Source: Promicromonosporaceae bacterium (GTDB lineage: Bacteria > Actinomycetota > Actinomycetes > Actinomycetales > Cellulomonadaceae). Taken from it: DNA of 64,000 bases. The translations under genes and the position numbers were made by a program. This document shows positions 32,775 through 40,806 of this stretch, one piece after another (positions within the stretch are counted from its first letter, which is position 1; the number at the start of each line of letters is the position of its first letter). Where the stretch lies: NCBI GenBank assembly GCA_009783295.1, contig WRHK01000001.1, positions 112,542 to 176,541 of the forward strand, given 5' to 3'. The notes below the pieces were generated by a model, which saw nothing but the letters and a program-made list of their open reading frames with translations, did not search any database and had not been told where the DNA came from.

Positions 32775-32867
32775 TCACCGCACCTTGTCGCTGCGCAGCA
32801 GCGAGACGAAGAGGTACACGAGCAGTGCGGCGGTGAGGGCCAGCCCCACCCAGTCGGAGGCGCTCAC
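32775..32867 (-). CDS. kdpF: potassium-transporting ATPase small subunit KdpF
   Basis: A 30-residue single-helix protein: VSASDWVGLALTAALLVYLF followed by VSLLRSDKVR. Size, hydrophobicity and position before kdpA identify KdpF, which stabilises the KdpABC complex. Its GTG start overlaps the stop of the small ORF upstream (GTGA), indicating translational coupling. Confidence 0.9.
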   Translation of the reverse strand: MSASDWVGLALTAALLVYLFVSLLRSDKVR

Positions 32868-32953
32868 GAGTCGCTCCGATCCAGACGCCGTGCGATGACG
32901 GCGATCGCGGTGAACACCACCACGGTCAGCAACACATAGGCCACATCGGTCAT
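32864..32953 (-). CDS. 29-residue membrane microprotein, first gene of the kdp operon
   Basis: The ORF encodes MTDVAYVLLTVVVFTAIAVI then ARRLDRSDS: one membrane helix with a basic and polar tail. The ATG is preceded by AAAGGTCAC, a weak but usable ribosome-binding site, and the stop overlaps the kdpF start. Small ORFs of similar composition ahead of kdpF occur in other actinobacterial kdp operons as far as I recall, but no function is assigned. It could be a second accessory subunit of the KdpFABC pump or a leader that sets kdpF translation. Confidence 0.7.
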   Translation of the reverse strand: MTDVAYVLLTVVVFTAIAVIARRLDRSDS

Positions 32954-33096
32954 GTGACCTTTGTAGGCCGCCCCGAGGAGGCCCCTGGGTTTTCTGACGG
33001 TTCCCTGACGCTGGTTGACCGGTCCCGCACAAGCCCCTAGCGGGCGGCCTGCGGGGACACGACCGCGGGGGCGTGATGACGCCCTGCTGAGGAGGC

Positions 33097-33257
33097 GCAC
33101 TATCTCGCCCGGCCCGCGCTATCTCGCGGGCAGGGGCTCTATCTCGCGAGATAGAACCCCAGCCCACGAGATAGAGCTCAGCCCCGCGAGTTAGCGGGCT
33201 GGGCCGCGAGATAGCGCCCCAGTCCGCGAGATAGAGCGCCGGCCCGCCAGATCAGTC
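33097..33257. repeat. 20-bp-phased repeat array, locus C (nine copies)
   Basis: Reverse cores start at 33097, 33116 and 33136 (GCTCTATCTCGCG). The direction then flips, with forward cores at 33145, 33165, 33185, 33205, 33225 and 33245, all exactly 20 bp apart. The last (CGCCAGATCAGTC) is degenerate and contains the stop codon of the BASS transporter gene. Linkers are not conserved. The array lies between the start of the kdp operon and the end of the next gene. Confidence 0.92.
33133..33160. repeat. palindrome at the flip point of locus C
   Basis: TCTATCTCGCGAGATAGA (33138-33155) is a perfect 18-bp palindrome formed where the reverse and forward cores overlap. GGGG and CCCC extend the pairing to 28 bp with one mismatch. 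It could be a cruciform, a protein-binding site or a hairpin terminator for the BASS gene. Confidence 0.8.
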
Positions 33258-34250
33258 CGGCCGCAGCGCCTGGCGGCGGGCCAGCACCGAGCACACCGTC
33301 AGCTCCAGCTGGTGGAACACCACCACCGGCACCACGACCCCGCCCAGCACGGCCGCCGGCAGCAGCACCGCCGCCATCGGCAGGCCCGTCGCGAGCGACT
33401 TCGTCGAGCCGCAGTGCAGCAGCGCCACCCGGTCGGCGCGGCTCAGGCCCAAGGCCCGCCCGCCCCACCAGGTCGCGGCGAGCACCACCGCCAGCACCAC
33501 CGCGCACACGCCCACCAGGGACACGATGGTCCACGCCGTCAGCCCCGCCCAGGTGCCGGCGGCCGTCGCGCTGGCCACCGCGCCCAGCACCACGAGCAGG
33601 ATCGTGCCGCGGTCGACGGCGAGCGTCAGCGGCCGGTGGGCCCGCACCCAGCCGCCCACCCAGCGCTGGACCACCTGCCCGACGACGAACGGCAGCAGCA
33701 GGGTGAGCAGCACGTTCCCGATGCGGCCGAACCCCACCGTCGCAGCCCCGGTGGGACCGGCGGCGACGTCGGACATCAGCCACAGCACCAGCAGCGGCGT
33801 CACGAGCATGCCCAGCAGGTTGGACACCGTGGCGCCGCAGATCGCACCGGCCACGTTGCCGCGCGCCATCGACACCATCGCGACCGACGACTGCACGGTC
33901 GAGGGCAGCAGGCACACGTACAGCAGGCCCAGCGCGAGCCCTTCGCCCAGCCACGGCTCGGCCAGCGGCCGCGCCACCAGGCCGAGCACCGGGAACAGCA
34001 CGAACGTGGCCCCGACGATCGAGGCCTGCAGCCGCCAGTGCCGCAGCCCCGCGAGCACCTCGCGGGCGGGCAGCCGGGCCCCGTACAGCAGGAACAGCAG
34101 CACGACGGCGACGTCTGACGCGACGCCCACCCCGTGCCGCGCGCCGGCGCCGAACGGCACCACGAGCCCGATCACGAGCACGCCGAGCAGGCACACGACG
34201 AACGGGTCCACCCAGACCCGCGCCCTGGCGACCAAGCGCGTCGAGACCAT
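33252..34250 (-). CDS. bile acid:sodium symporter (BASS) family transporter
   Basis: A 332-residue membrane protein with about ten helices, of the SBF-like/YfeH group. Family phrases include LLFLLYGARLPAREVLAGLRHWRLQ, YVCLLPSTVQSSVAMVSMARGN and LHCGSTKSLATGLPMA. Members are thought to move organic anions with sodium, but the substrate of this group is not established. The stop codon falls within a degenerate copy of the locus C repeat. A dispersed GGTCTCGACGGGCTCGACC copy lies just upstream, between it and kdgK. Confidence 0.9.
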   Translation of the reverse strand: MVSTRLVARARVWVDPFVVCLLGVLVIGLVVPFGAGARHGVGVASDVAVVLLFLLYGARLPAREVLAGLRHWRLQASIVGATFVLFPVLGLVARPLAEPWLGEGLALGLLYVCLLPSTVQSSVAMVSMARGNVAGAICGATVSNLLGMLVTPLLVLWLMSDVAAGPTGAATVGFGRIGNVLLTLLLPFVVGQVVQRWVGGWVRAHRPLTLAVDRGTILLVVLGAVASATAAGTWAGLTAWTIVSLVGVCAVVLAVVLAATWWGGRALGLSRADRVALLHCGSTKSLATGLPMAAVLLPAAVLGGVVVPVVVFHQLELTVCSVLARRQALRPD

Positions 34251-34258
34251 GTCAGCCC

Positions 34259-34283
34259 GAGGTCTCGACGGGCTCGACCACCG
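34259..34283. repeat. single copy of the GGTCTCGACNGGCTCGACCACC dispersed repeat
   Basis: The sequence GAGGTCTCGACGGGCTCGACCACC lies in the 51-bp gap between the BASS gene start and the kdgK stop. It matches the two copies in the hairpin at 18644-18693 with one or two differences. Confidence 0.75.
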
Positions 34284-34301
34284 GGTTCACCGCACCGTCG
34301 C

Positions 34302-35405
34302 TCAGCGCTGCACGCGGGCGCTGCCGCCGCCGGCCAGCTTGGCGACCTCGGCGAGCGTCGCCGTCGTCGTGTCGCCGGGCGTGGTCATGGCGATGGCCGC
34401 GTGGGCGGCGCCGTACTCGACGGCCTGCTGGAGGGTGTCGAGCTCCATGAGGCCGTACGCCAGGCCGGAGGCGAACGAGTCGCCGCCGCCGACGCGGTCG
34501 TAGATCTCCATGGCGGGGCGGTGCGTCGCCTCGGCGAAGCCCTCGGCGCGCGACCAGGCGATGGCGCCCCAGTCGTTGACGGTGGCGGTCCTGACGCCGC
34601 GCAGCGTGGTGCCGATGGCCTGGAAGTTCGGGTACTTCGCCGACGCCTCGGCGATCATCGCGCGGAACGCCCCCGTGTCGAGGTCGGTGAGGTTCTCGTC
34701 GACGCCCTCGATCTCGAAGCCGAGCGACGCGGAGAAGTCCTCCTCGTTGCCGATCATGACGTCGACGAACGACGCGAGGCGCTTGTTGACCTCCTGCGCG
34801 CGGGCCTCGCCCCCGATGCCCTTCCACAGCGAGGGGCGGAAGTTGAGGTCGTAGGAGATGACGGTCCCGTGCTTGCGTGCGGCCTCCATGGCCTCCTGCG
34901 CGACGTCGGCGGTCGACTCCGACAGCGCGGCGAAGATGCCGCCCGTGTGGAACCAGCGCACCCCCTGGGCGAACAGGCCGTCCCAGTCGAGCTCGCCGGG
35001 CTTCATCTGCGCGACGGCGGTGTTGCCGCGGTCCGACAGGCCCACGGCGCCGCGCACGCCGAAGCCGCGCTCGGTGAAGTTGAGGCCGTTGCGCACGGTG
35101 CGGCCGATGCCGTCGTACTCGCGCCACTGGATGTACTGGGTGTCGAGGCCGCCGGTGAGGATGAAGTCCTCGACCAGGCGACCCACCTCGTTGTCCGCGA
35201 GCGCCGTGACGATGGCGCCGCGCTGGCCGAACGCGCGGCGCAGGCCGCGGGCCACGTTGTACTCGCCGCCGCCCTCCCAGACGTCGAAGGTGCGGGTGGT
35301 GCGGATGCGGCGGTCGCCCGGGTCGAGGCGCAGCATGACCTCGCCGAGGGCGACGACGTCGTAGCGGCACTCGGCCGCGGGGCGGGTCTGGATCGACGTG
35401 CTCAT
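34302..35405 (-). CDS. kdgK: 2-dehydro-3-deoxygluconokinase (PfkB family)
   Basis: A 367-residue sugar kinase. The N-terminal VVALGEVMLRLDPGDRRIRTTRTFDVWEGGGEYNVARGL is typical of KDG kinases, and the PfkB catalytic pattern appears as DRVGGGDSFASGLAYGL with the base Asp in GGGDS. It phosphorylates 2-keto-3-deoxygluconate to KDPG, which the aldolase encoded 3 bp upstream cleaves. Together with the IclR regulator this is a uronate/pectin or gluconate catabolic pair; no dehydratase or uronate isomerase is in the window. Confidence 0.92.
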   Translation of the reverse strand: MSTSIQTRPAAECRYDVVALGEVMLRLDPGDRRIRTTRTFDVWEGGGEYNVARGLRRAFGQRGAIVTALADNEVGRLVEDFILTGGLDTQYIQWREYDGIGRTVRNGLNFTERGFGVRGAVGLSDRGNTAVAQMKPGELDWDGLFAQGVRWFHTGGIFAALSESTADVAQEAMEAARKHGTVISYDLNFRPSLWKGIGGEARAQEVNKRLASFVDVMIGNEEDFSASLGFEIEGVDENLTDLDTGAFRAMIAEASAKYPNFQAIGTTLRGVRTATVNDWGAIAWSRAEGFAEATHRPAMEIYDRVGGGDSFASGLAYGLMELDTLQQAVEYGAAHAAIAMTTPGDTTTATLAEVAKLAGGGSARVQR

Positions 35406-35408
35406 GCG

Positions 35409-36068
35409 TCAGCCCTCCACGTCGGTCGAGGCGGCCTTGGGGGCGGCGAGGGCGACGGCCTCGGCGGTGCGGCGCGTGATCTCGGCCCAGTCGCCGGACG
35501 TGACGAGGGGGCGCTCGACCATCCAGGACCCGCCGGCGGCGATGACGGAGGGCAGGTCGAGGTAGTCGTGCAGGTTGGCGGCGTTGACGCCGCCGGTCGG
35601 CATGAACCGGACGTGCGGGAACGGCGCGGAGAGGGCCTTGATGGCGGCGGGCCCGCCGACCACGGAGGCAGGGAACAGCTTGACGACCTCGACGCCGAGG
35701 TCGAGGGCGCGCATGACGTCGGACGCCGTGGCGACGCCGGGCAGGATCGGCACGCCGTGCTCCTGCGCGCGGCGGATGACGGGCTCGAACGTGCCGGGCG
35801 ACACGATGAAGCTGGCGCCGGCCTCGACGACCTGGTCGACCTGGGCGGCGTTGACGACGGTGCCGGCGCCGACGAGCACGCCGGGGTGGCTGTCGGCGAC
35901 GGCGGCGATCGCGTCCATGGCGCCGGGCAGGCGCAGGGTGATCTCTGCGACGGGCAGCCCGCCGGCGACGAGCGCGTCGGCGAGGTTGGTGCCCTCGTCC
36001 GCACCGCCGACGACGACGACGGGGACGATGCGCAGGGAGGCGATCCGGTCGAGGACCGAGGCGGTCAT
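35409..36068 (-). CDS. eda: KDPG/KHG aldolase
   Basis: A 219-residue class I aldolase that cleaves 2-keto-3-deoxy-6-phosphogluconate to pyruvate and glyceraldehyde-3-phosphate. Hallmarks are RIVPVVVV near the start, GGLPVAEITLRLPGAMDAI with the catalytic Glu, VLVGAGTVVNAAQVDQVVEAGASFIVSPG, and VVKLFPASVVGGPAAIKALSAPFPHVRFMPTGGVN with the Schiff-base Lys. The gene is followed after 3 bp by kdgK and is divergent from the IclR regulator. Confidence 0.95.
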   Translation of the reverse strand: MTASVLDRIASLRIVPVVVVGGADEGTNLADALVAGGLPVAEITLRLPGAMDAIAAVADSHPGVLVGAGTVVNAAQVDQVVEAGASFIVSPGTFEPVIRRAQEHGVPILPGVATASDVMRALDLGVEVVKLFPASVVGGPAAIKALSAPFPHVRFMPTGGVNAANLHDYLDLPSVIAAGGSWMVERPLVTSGDWAEITRRTAEAVALAAPKAASTDVEG

Positions 36069-36122
36069 GGAGGCTCCGTTTCGGATGGGGCGCCGACCAG
36101 GTCGTTTCGCCCTGGTGAACGC

Positions 36123-36143
36123 TCGTTGTAGTCTGCGGAACGA
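36123..36143. promoter_or_regulatory. candidate IclR-family operator
   Basis: TCGTT (36123-36127) and AACGA (36139-36143) are inverted around an 11-bp spacer in the 115-bp region between eda and the divergent IclR gene. A direct repeat GAACGCT also occurs twice here. The position fits shared control; the assignment is tentative. Confidence 0.35.
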
Positions 36144-36183
36144 ACGCTACCCCAACCGCGCACCCGCGAACCGCGAGGACCCG

Positions 36184-36951
36184 ATGCCCGACCTGTCGCC
36201 CATAGCCTCCGTCGACAAGGCGCTGCTCGCACTCGAGGCCCTCGCCCGCACGGGCGCCACCGGGGCCCAGCTCGCCGACCTCGCCGCCGACGTCGGCGTC
36301 CACAAGACCACCCTCCACCGCACCCTCAGCGCGCTGCGGTACCGGGGGTACGCCGAGCAGACGCCCGACGGCTCGTACCGCCTCGGCGCGGCGGCCCTGG
36401 TGCTGGGCGGCACGTACCTGAGCGAGGAGAACCTGCCTGCCCTGCTGCACCCCGCCCTCGCCGCGCTCTCCGCGCAGGTCGACGAGCTGGTGCACCTGGG
36501 CGCGCTCGCGGGCCGCGAGATCGTCTACCTCGACAAGGTCGAGCCGCAGCGCGCGGTGCGCGTGTGGTCCGCCGTCGGGCGGCACCAGCCCGCCGCGCGC
36601 ACAGCGCTTGGCCGCGCCTGGCTGGCCGCCGAGGAGGCCGCCGGCGACGTGCTCGACGACACCGCGCTCGCCCGCATCGCCGGCCAGGACGCGGACCCCG
36701 CCGCCCTGCGCCGCGCCCTCGACGCCGCCCACGCGCGCGGGTACGCCGAGGAGGACGAGGAGAGCGAGCCCGGCATCGCGTGCGTGGCCGTCGCCGTCGT
36801 CCGCGCGGGGCGCCCCGTGGCCGCGGTGAGCATCACCGCACCGGCCGAGCGGCTCGCCGGCGCGCCCCGCCGCGAGCGCCTCGACGCGCTGTGCCGGTCC
36901 CTGCCCGCGATGCTCCCGGCCGGTCTGGGAGTGCCAGGCGCGAGTGCGTGA
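36184..36951 (+). CDS. IclR-family transcriptional regulator
   Basis: A 255-residue regulator. The N-terminal winged helix reads SVDKALLALEALARTGATGAQLADLAADVGVHKTTLHRTLSALRYRGYAEQ, and the C-terminal IclR effector domain includes VDELVHLGALAGREIVYLDKVEPQRAVRVWSAVGRHQPAARTALGRAWLA. It is divergent from eda-kdgK and most likely controls that operon in response to a keto-deoxy sugar acid (KdgR-like role). The ATG start has CGAGGA upstream. Confidence 0.93.
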   Translation: MPDLSPIASVDKALLALEALARTGATGAQLADLAADVGVHKTTLHRTLSALRYRGYAEQTPDGSYRLGAAALVLGGTYLSEENLPALLHPALAALSAQVDELVHLGALAGREIVYLDKVEPQRAVRVWSAVGRHQPAARTALGRAWLAAEEAAGDVLDDTALARIAGQDADPAALRRALDAAHARGYAEEDEESEPGIACVAVAVVRAGRPVAAVSITAPAERLAGAPRRERLDALCRSLPAMLPAGLGVPGASA

Positions 36952-36963
36952 GAAGGTGACCTC

Positions 36964-37347
36964 ATGACGGTGCTCGTGGCCTGCAACGACTCCCACCACG
37001 GCGACGCCGCGCTGCGCGCCGGCATCGCGGAGGCGGCCCGCCGGCGCCTCCCCCTCGCCGTCCTGGTGCTCAACCCCGGCACCACGGTGCCGCAGGTGCT
37101 CGCGGACCGGCTCGCCGCCCTGCCCGAGGGCGTCGCCCAGCCGGAGGTGACGTTCCGCGCCGAGACCACCGAGCCGTCCGACGCCGTGCTCGACGCCGCC
37201 GAGGCCGTGCACGCCACCCTGGTGGTCCTCGGGGCCCGCAAGCGGTCCAGCCAGGGCACGTTCGTCATGGGCACGACGACGCAGCGCGTACTGCTGGACG
37301 CCCCCGTGCCGGTGCTGGTGGTCAAGGACACCTACGACCAACCCTGA
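36964..37347 (+). CDS. universal stress protein (UspA family)
   Basis: A 127-residue single Usp domain. It starts MTVLVACNDSHHGDAALRAGI and ends with the nucleotide-binding-type pattern GARKRSSQGTFVMGTTTQRVLLDAPVPVLVVK, close to the G-2x-G-9x-G(S/T) motif of ATP-binding Usp proteins. It lies 12 bp after the IclR gene and may be co-transcribed. The specific stress role is not known. Confidence 0.88.
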   Translation: MTVLVACNDSHHGDAALRAGIAEAARRRLPLAVLVLNPGTTVPQVLADRLAALPEGVAQPEVTFRAETTEPSDAVLDAAEAVHATLVVLGARKRSSQGTFVMGTTTQRVLLDAPVPVLVVKDTYDQP

Positions 37348-37408
37348 CCGTCGGTCCCGGCGACACCGTGCTCACCAACAGATCACCTGCGGGGTCTACC
37401 CTGCCCCC

Positions 37409-38059
37409 GTGAGCACCGCGACCACCGCGCCCGACGACGAGCTCGTCGTCGACGACCGCCCCTCCGGCTTCTTCCACTCCCGCACGTGGCTGTACGGCGA
37501 GATGCTCGTCGGCGCGATCATCTCGCTGGTCGCGGCGTTCGTGCTGTCGCACGAGGCCGTCGTGCTGGCCGGGAACGACGCCGCGACGTTCAGCTGCGAC
37601 TTCGGTGCGGTGTTCAGCTGCTCCAAGGTGGCGCTGTCCTGGCAGGCGTCGCTGTTCGGGTTCCCGAACTCGTTCCTGGGCCTGGCCGCCGAGCCCGTGG
37701 TCATCACGCTGGCCGTGCTGGGCCTGGCCGGGATGCGGTTCCCCCGCTGGTTCATGATCGCCGCGCAGACGATCTACCTGTTCGGGTTCGTGTTCGCCTA
37801 CTGGCTGTTCTTCGAGGCCGTGTTCAGCATCGGCGCCCTGTGCATCTGGTGCCTCACGGTGCAGCTGTCCACCACCGTGGTGTTCTTCTCGATGCTGCAC
37901 CTCAACATTCTTGACGACAACCTGCGCTGGCCGCGGCCGGTGCAGCGGTTCGCGATGTCGATGGTGCGCAGCGGCGGCCTCGGGTTCCTGCTGGCGGCGT
38001 GGCTGATCGCGACCGTCGCCGTCGTCGTCTTCAAGTACGGGGCCAACCTCATCGGTTGA
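37409..38059 (+). CDS. vitamin K epoxide reductase (VKOR) family membrane protein
   Basis: A 216-residue protein with five predicted helices. It carries the VKOR cysteines: a loop pair in CDFGAVFSCSKV and the quinone-side CxxC in IGALCIWCLTVQL, with the conserved Ser/Trp region SWQASLFGFPNSFLGL. Bacterial VKOR reoxidises a DsbA-like thiol oxidase for disulfide formation in exported proteins; no DsbA partner is adjacent. GTG is used as start. Its 3' end overlaps the convergent dapA-like gene by 11 bp. Confidence 0.93.
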   Translation: MSTATTAPDDELVVDDRPSGFFHSRTWLYGEMLVGAIISLVAAFVLSHEAVVLAGNDAATFSCDFGAVFSCSKVALSWQASLFGFPNSFLGLAAEPVVITLAVLGLAGMRFPRWFMIAAQTIYLFGFVFAYWLFFEAVFSIGALCIWCLTVQLSTTVVFFSMLHLNILDDNLRWPRPVQRFAMSMVRSGGLGFLLAAWLIATVAVVVFKYGANLIG

Positions 38060-39032
38060 CGGTCTCGGGCGGCTGCAGCGCGCCGCCCTGGTCGTCGAGC
38101 CGGCCGAGCGGCACGGCACCCGGCCGCGCCTGCCACAGGCCGTCGTAGGCCGTCAGGTCGCGGCGGATGGCGGCCGCCTCCACCGGCGTCGGGCCCACGA
38201 GGGGCAGCCGCACGCGCGCGCACGGCAGCAGCCCGAGCGCCCGCAGCACCACCTTGGTGGCCACCGCCGGTGGGACGTGCGCGTGGAGCGCCCGCACCAG
38301 CGGGTCGAGGGCGTCGCCGCACTGGGCGGCGCGGGCCGTGTCCCAGCCGCGCAGCGCGTTGAGGTACGCGCGGTAGGCCGCCGGGTCGACGTTGACGCCC
38401 ACGCCCACCAGCCCGTACCCGCCCCAGCCGAGCGTCGCGGCGCTGCCGTCCGAGCCCGCGAACCAGGCGAGCCCCGTCTGTTCTGCGACCTGGCCGGGCC
38501 GGTCGGGGTCGTCCGTGGCGTCCTTGACCGCCCAGATGTTCGGATGCTGCTCGGCGGCGGCCAGGGTCTCCACCGCGAACCCGACGCCGAACCGGCGCGG
38601 GTTGTCGTAGAGCATCACGGGCGCGTCGCTCGCGTCGGCGATGGCACGGACGTGGGCGAGCAGCCCCGCCTGCGAGGGCCGGCACGCCGCGGGGGCGCTG
38701 ACCAGCAAGCCGCCGGCGCCGGCCCGCATGAGCGCACGGGCCTCGGCGATCCCCTCGGTGGTGTCCCGCTCGCCGGTCCCCGCCACCACCACGGCCCGAA
38801 GGCCCACCGCCTCACGAGCCGCGCGGACCAGGTCGACCTTCTCGCCGAGGCACAGCGTGGTGGTCTCGCCCGTCGTCCCGGCGACGACGACGCCGTCCAC
38901 CCCCGCGCTCACCAGCCGGTCCAGGTGCTGCTCGAACGCCTCGAGGTCCAGGCGCCCGTCGCCCGCGAACGGCGTGACGCTGGCGGCGTAGAGGTGGGGG
39001 GCGGCGGGGTCCTGCTCGGCGGGTCGTGACAT
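38049..39032 (-). CDS. dihydrodipicolinate synthase/N-acetylneuraminate lyase family protein
   Basis: A 327-residue TIM-barrel class I aldolase-like enzyme. It has VDGVVVAGTTGETTTLCLGEKVDLV, the catalytic Tyr in VMLYDNPRRFG and the Schiff-base Lys in IWAVKDATDDPD. The length is a little over the DapA average. Absence of lysine genes nearby and the sugar-acid genes upstream suggest a catabolic aldolase or dehydratase, but DapA itself cannot be excluded. The ATG at 39032 was chosen; a GTG seven codons upstream (39053) is an alternative. Confidence 0.87.
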   Translation of the reverse strand: MSRPAEQDPAAPHLYAASVTPFAGDGRLDLEAFEQHLDRLVSAGVDGVVVAGTTGETTTLCLGEKVDLVRAAREAVGLRAVVVAGTGERDTTEGIAEARALMRAGAGGLLVSAPAACRPSQAGLLAHVRAIADASDAPVMLYDNPRRFGVGFAVETLAAAEQHPNIWAVKDATDDPDRPGQVAEQTGLAWFAGSDGSAATLGWGGYGLVGVGVNVDPAAYRAYLNALRGWDTARAAQCGDALDPLVRALHAHVPPAVATKVVLRALGLLPCARVRLPLVGPTPVEAAAIRRDLTAYDGLWQARPGAVPLGRLDDQGGALQPPETVNR

Positions 39033-39158
39033 GCCGTCACGGTAGGCAGCCACCTCTGGCCCCGGGCAGTACGCGATCCGTCAGCGATCGTGCGCGGGCC
39101 GTACGGGGTCCGTCAGCGCGAGCGTCGCAGCGGAGCCCGCGCGAGGTACCACGGAGGC

Positions 39159-39659
39159 ATGACGCTCACGACGCTGCTGCCCACCCTCCGGGCCTCGATC
39201 CCCGACCCGATCGCCGCCGACCACTGGCCGGCGGGCACGCACGCGACGCTCACCGACATCGTGGTGGACGGCGTCTCGCTGCACGACCTCGCGCTGCTGT
39301 GCACCACCCCGTGCGTGCACCTCGCAGAGGCGTCGCGGGGCCCGATCAGCGTCGTCGTCACCACGGTCCTGGAGGCCTTCACGGCCGCCGACGGCACCCC
39401 GACCCTGGTGCTCGACGCCGACCTCGCGGGCGCCGGCACGGCCTGGCGGGAGCTGCGGCTGCTGGGCCGCGCGTCCCGCGCGCGCTGCGTCCCGACGGCG
39501 GTCTGCGTGCGCGACGCTCACCTGCGGGCGGCCGGGGAGGCATGGCTGCCCGGCGACGTCGCCGTCGGCGACCAGCTCGGCGTCCCGTGCCGCGGCGCGC
39601 TGACCCGGCACGACGTCGAGCCGGCGGCGCGGGGCGCGCGTGCGGGGCGGCGCGGCTGA
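39159..39659 (+). CDS. hypothetical protein
   Basis: A 166-residue protein without a family that I recognise. It starts MTLTTLLPTLRASIPDPIAADHWP after a good GGAGG and has several short beta-like segments. Features are LHDLALLCTTPCVHLAEAS, VVVTTVLEAF and a Cys-rich stretch (RARCVPTAVCVRD). The C-terminus is arginine-rich. There is no signal peptide or membrane helix. It is convergent with the DUF1918/DUF1876 gene, the stops being 3 bp apart. Confidence 0.65.
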   Translation: MTLTTLLPTLRASIPDPIAADHWPAGTHATLTDIVVDGVSLHDLALLCTTPCVHLAEASRGPISVVVTTVLEAFTAADGTPTLVLDADLAGAGTAWRELRLLGRASRARCVPTAVCVRDAHLRAAGEAWLPGDVAVGDQLGVPCRGALTRHDVEPAARGARAGRRG

Positions 39660-39662
39660 CGC

Positions 39663-40142
39663 TCAGGCGTGCACGTGCGCGCGCACGCCCGTGAACGCCG
39701 CGATGTCCTGCTCCGCCTGGCCGAGCAGCGCGTCCGCGAGGCGCCGCAGCGCCCGCCCGACGGCGATCTCGTCGCCCACCACCGCGAGCTCCTGGTCCGC
39801 GGGGTCCTTGCTGGCGCGGCCGACGGCGCGCAGGCTGCCGACGTCGCCGCCCACGAGCGTGGCCTCCGCCGTCGTGCTGGAGCCCGTCTCGACCATCGTC
39901 ACGCGCACCTGCCAGCTGCGGCTGCGCGGGTGCGTCGCAGCGGCCTCCGCCGCGCCCTGCCCACCCGGCTCGACCACGCAGTCGCCGCCCGGGAACACGA
40001 GGGTCTCCTCGCCGTCCGCCCACCGCACGTCGTAGGGCGGCGCCCCGTCGGCGCCCCGCACGGCGACGATGACGCCGTCGCGCACGGCGCCGTCGACCTT
40101 GCCCGACACCCGCATGATCCGGTCCCCTGCCGTCGCCTTCAT
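39663..40142 (-). CDS. DUF1918-DUF1876 fusion protein
   Basis: A 159-residue protein joining two small actinobacterial domains. Residues 1-60 (MKATAGDRIMRVSGKVDGAV, then PYDVRWADGEETLVFPG) match the DUF1918 SH3-like pattern. Residues ~76-150 (SWQVRVTMVETGSSTTAEATL, then LRAVGRASKDPADQELAVVGDEIAVGRALRRLADALL) match the dsRBD-like DUF1876. These domains usually occur as separate short proteins. Function is unknown; a stress-related role has been suggested for such proteins but is not shown here. Confidence 0.78.
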   Translation of the reverse strand: MKATAGDRIMRVSGKVDGAVRDGVIVAVRGADGAPPYDVRWADGEETLVFPGGDCVVEPGGQGAAEAAATHPRSRSWQVRVTMVETGSSTTAEATLVGGDVGSLRAVGRASKDPADQELAVVGDEIAVGRALRRLADALLGQAEQDIAAFTGVRAHVHA

Positions 40143-40209
40143 CGCCGACCTCCCCGTCGAGTGGTGACTTCCATCATGCGCCGCCAGGCTGGCTCTCGGG
40201 AGGTCATCG

Positions 40210-40806
40210 ATGGGGACGATCAGCGTCTACGAGGCGGTCACGCTCGACGGCGTCATGCAGGCTCCGGGCCGCGCGGACGAGGACGACCGCGGCCTGTTCA
40301 CGCACGGCGGCTGGGCCGTGGGCTACACCGACGACGTGCTGACGTCGTTCGCGCAGCGCTCGATGCAGGGCAGCACGGGGCTGCTGCTCGGCGTCCGCAC
40401 CTACTACGACCTGCTGCGGCACTGGACCGCGGAGGCGGAGCCGAACATGTACACGGACGCGCTGGTCGACGCGCCGAAGCACGTGGTCAGCCGCGACCCT
40501 GCGACCCCGATCCCGTACCCGAACAGCACGCTGCACGTGGGCGACGCCCACCTGACCGTGCGGCGGCTCAAGGAGACGTGGGACGGCCGGCTCACGGTGC
40601 TGGGCAGCGGCGAGCTCGTGGCGTCGCTCGACGAGGCCGGGCTGGTCGACGAGTACGTGCTGCTGGTGCACCCCATCGTGCTGGGGTCCGGCCACCGGCT
40701 GTTCAGCCAGGAGCACCCCCGCCACCTGCGGCTCGTCGAGGCGGTGCCGACGTCGACGGGGGTGCTGGCCTGCCGCTACGAGGTGGGGGTCAGCCCAGCA
40801 CCGTGA
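40210..40806 (+). CDS. dihydrofolate reductase / RibD C-terminal family protein
   Basis: A 198-residue protein of the RibD_C group starting GTISVYEAVTLDGVMQAPGRADEDDRGLF, with GLLLGVRTYYDLL and WDGRLTVLGSGELVASLDEAGLVDEYVLLVHPIVLGSGHRLF. The pattern fits NADPH-binding reductases annotated as dihydrofolate reductase family, whose true substrates are mostly unknown. Neighbours give no pathway. Its end overlaps the convergent binding-protein gene by 17 bp. Confidence 0.88.
   Translation: MGTISVYEAVTLDGVMQAPGRADEDDRGLFTHGGWAVGYTDDVLTSFAQRSMQGSTGLLLGVRTYYDLLRHWTAEAEPNMYTDALVDAPKHVVSRDPATPIPYPNSTLHVGDAHLTVRRLKETWDGRLTVLGSGELVASLDEAGLVDEYVLLVHPIVLGSGHRLFSQEHPRHLRLVEAVPTSTGVLACRYEVGVSPAP

Noticed and set aside
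33097..33257. CRISPR array
   Set aside because: The repeats are only 13 bp with 7-bp linkers and occur in both directions within one array; no cas genes are nearby.
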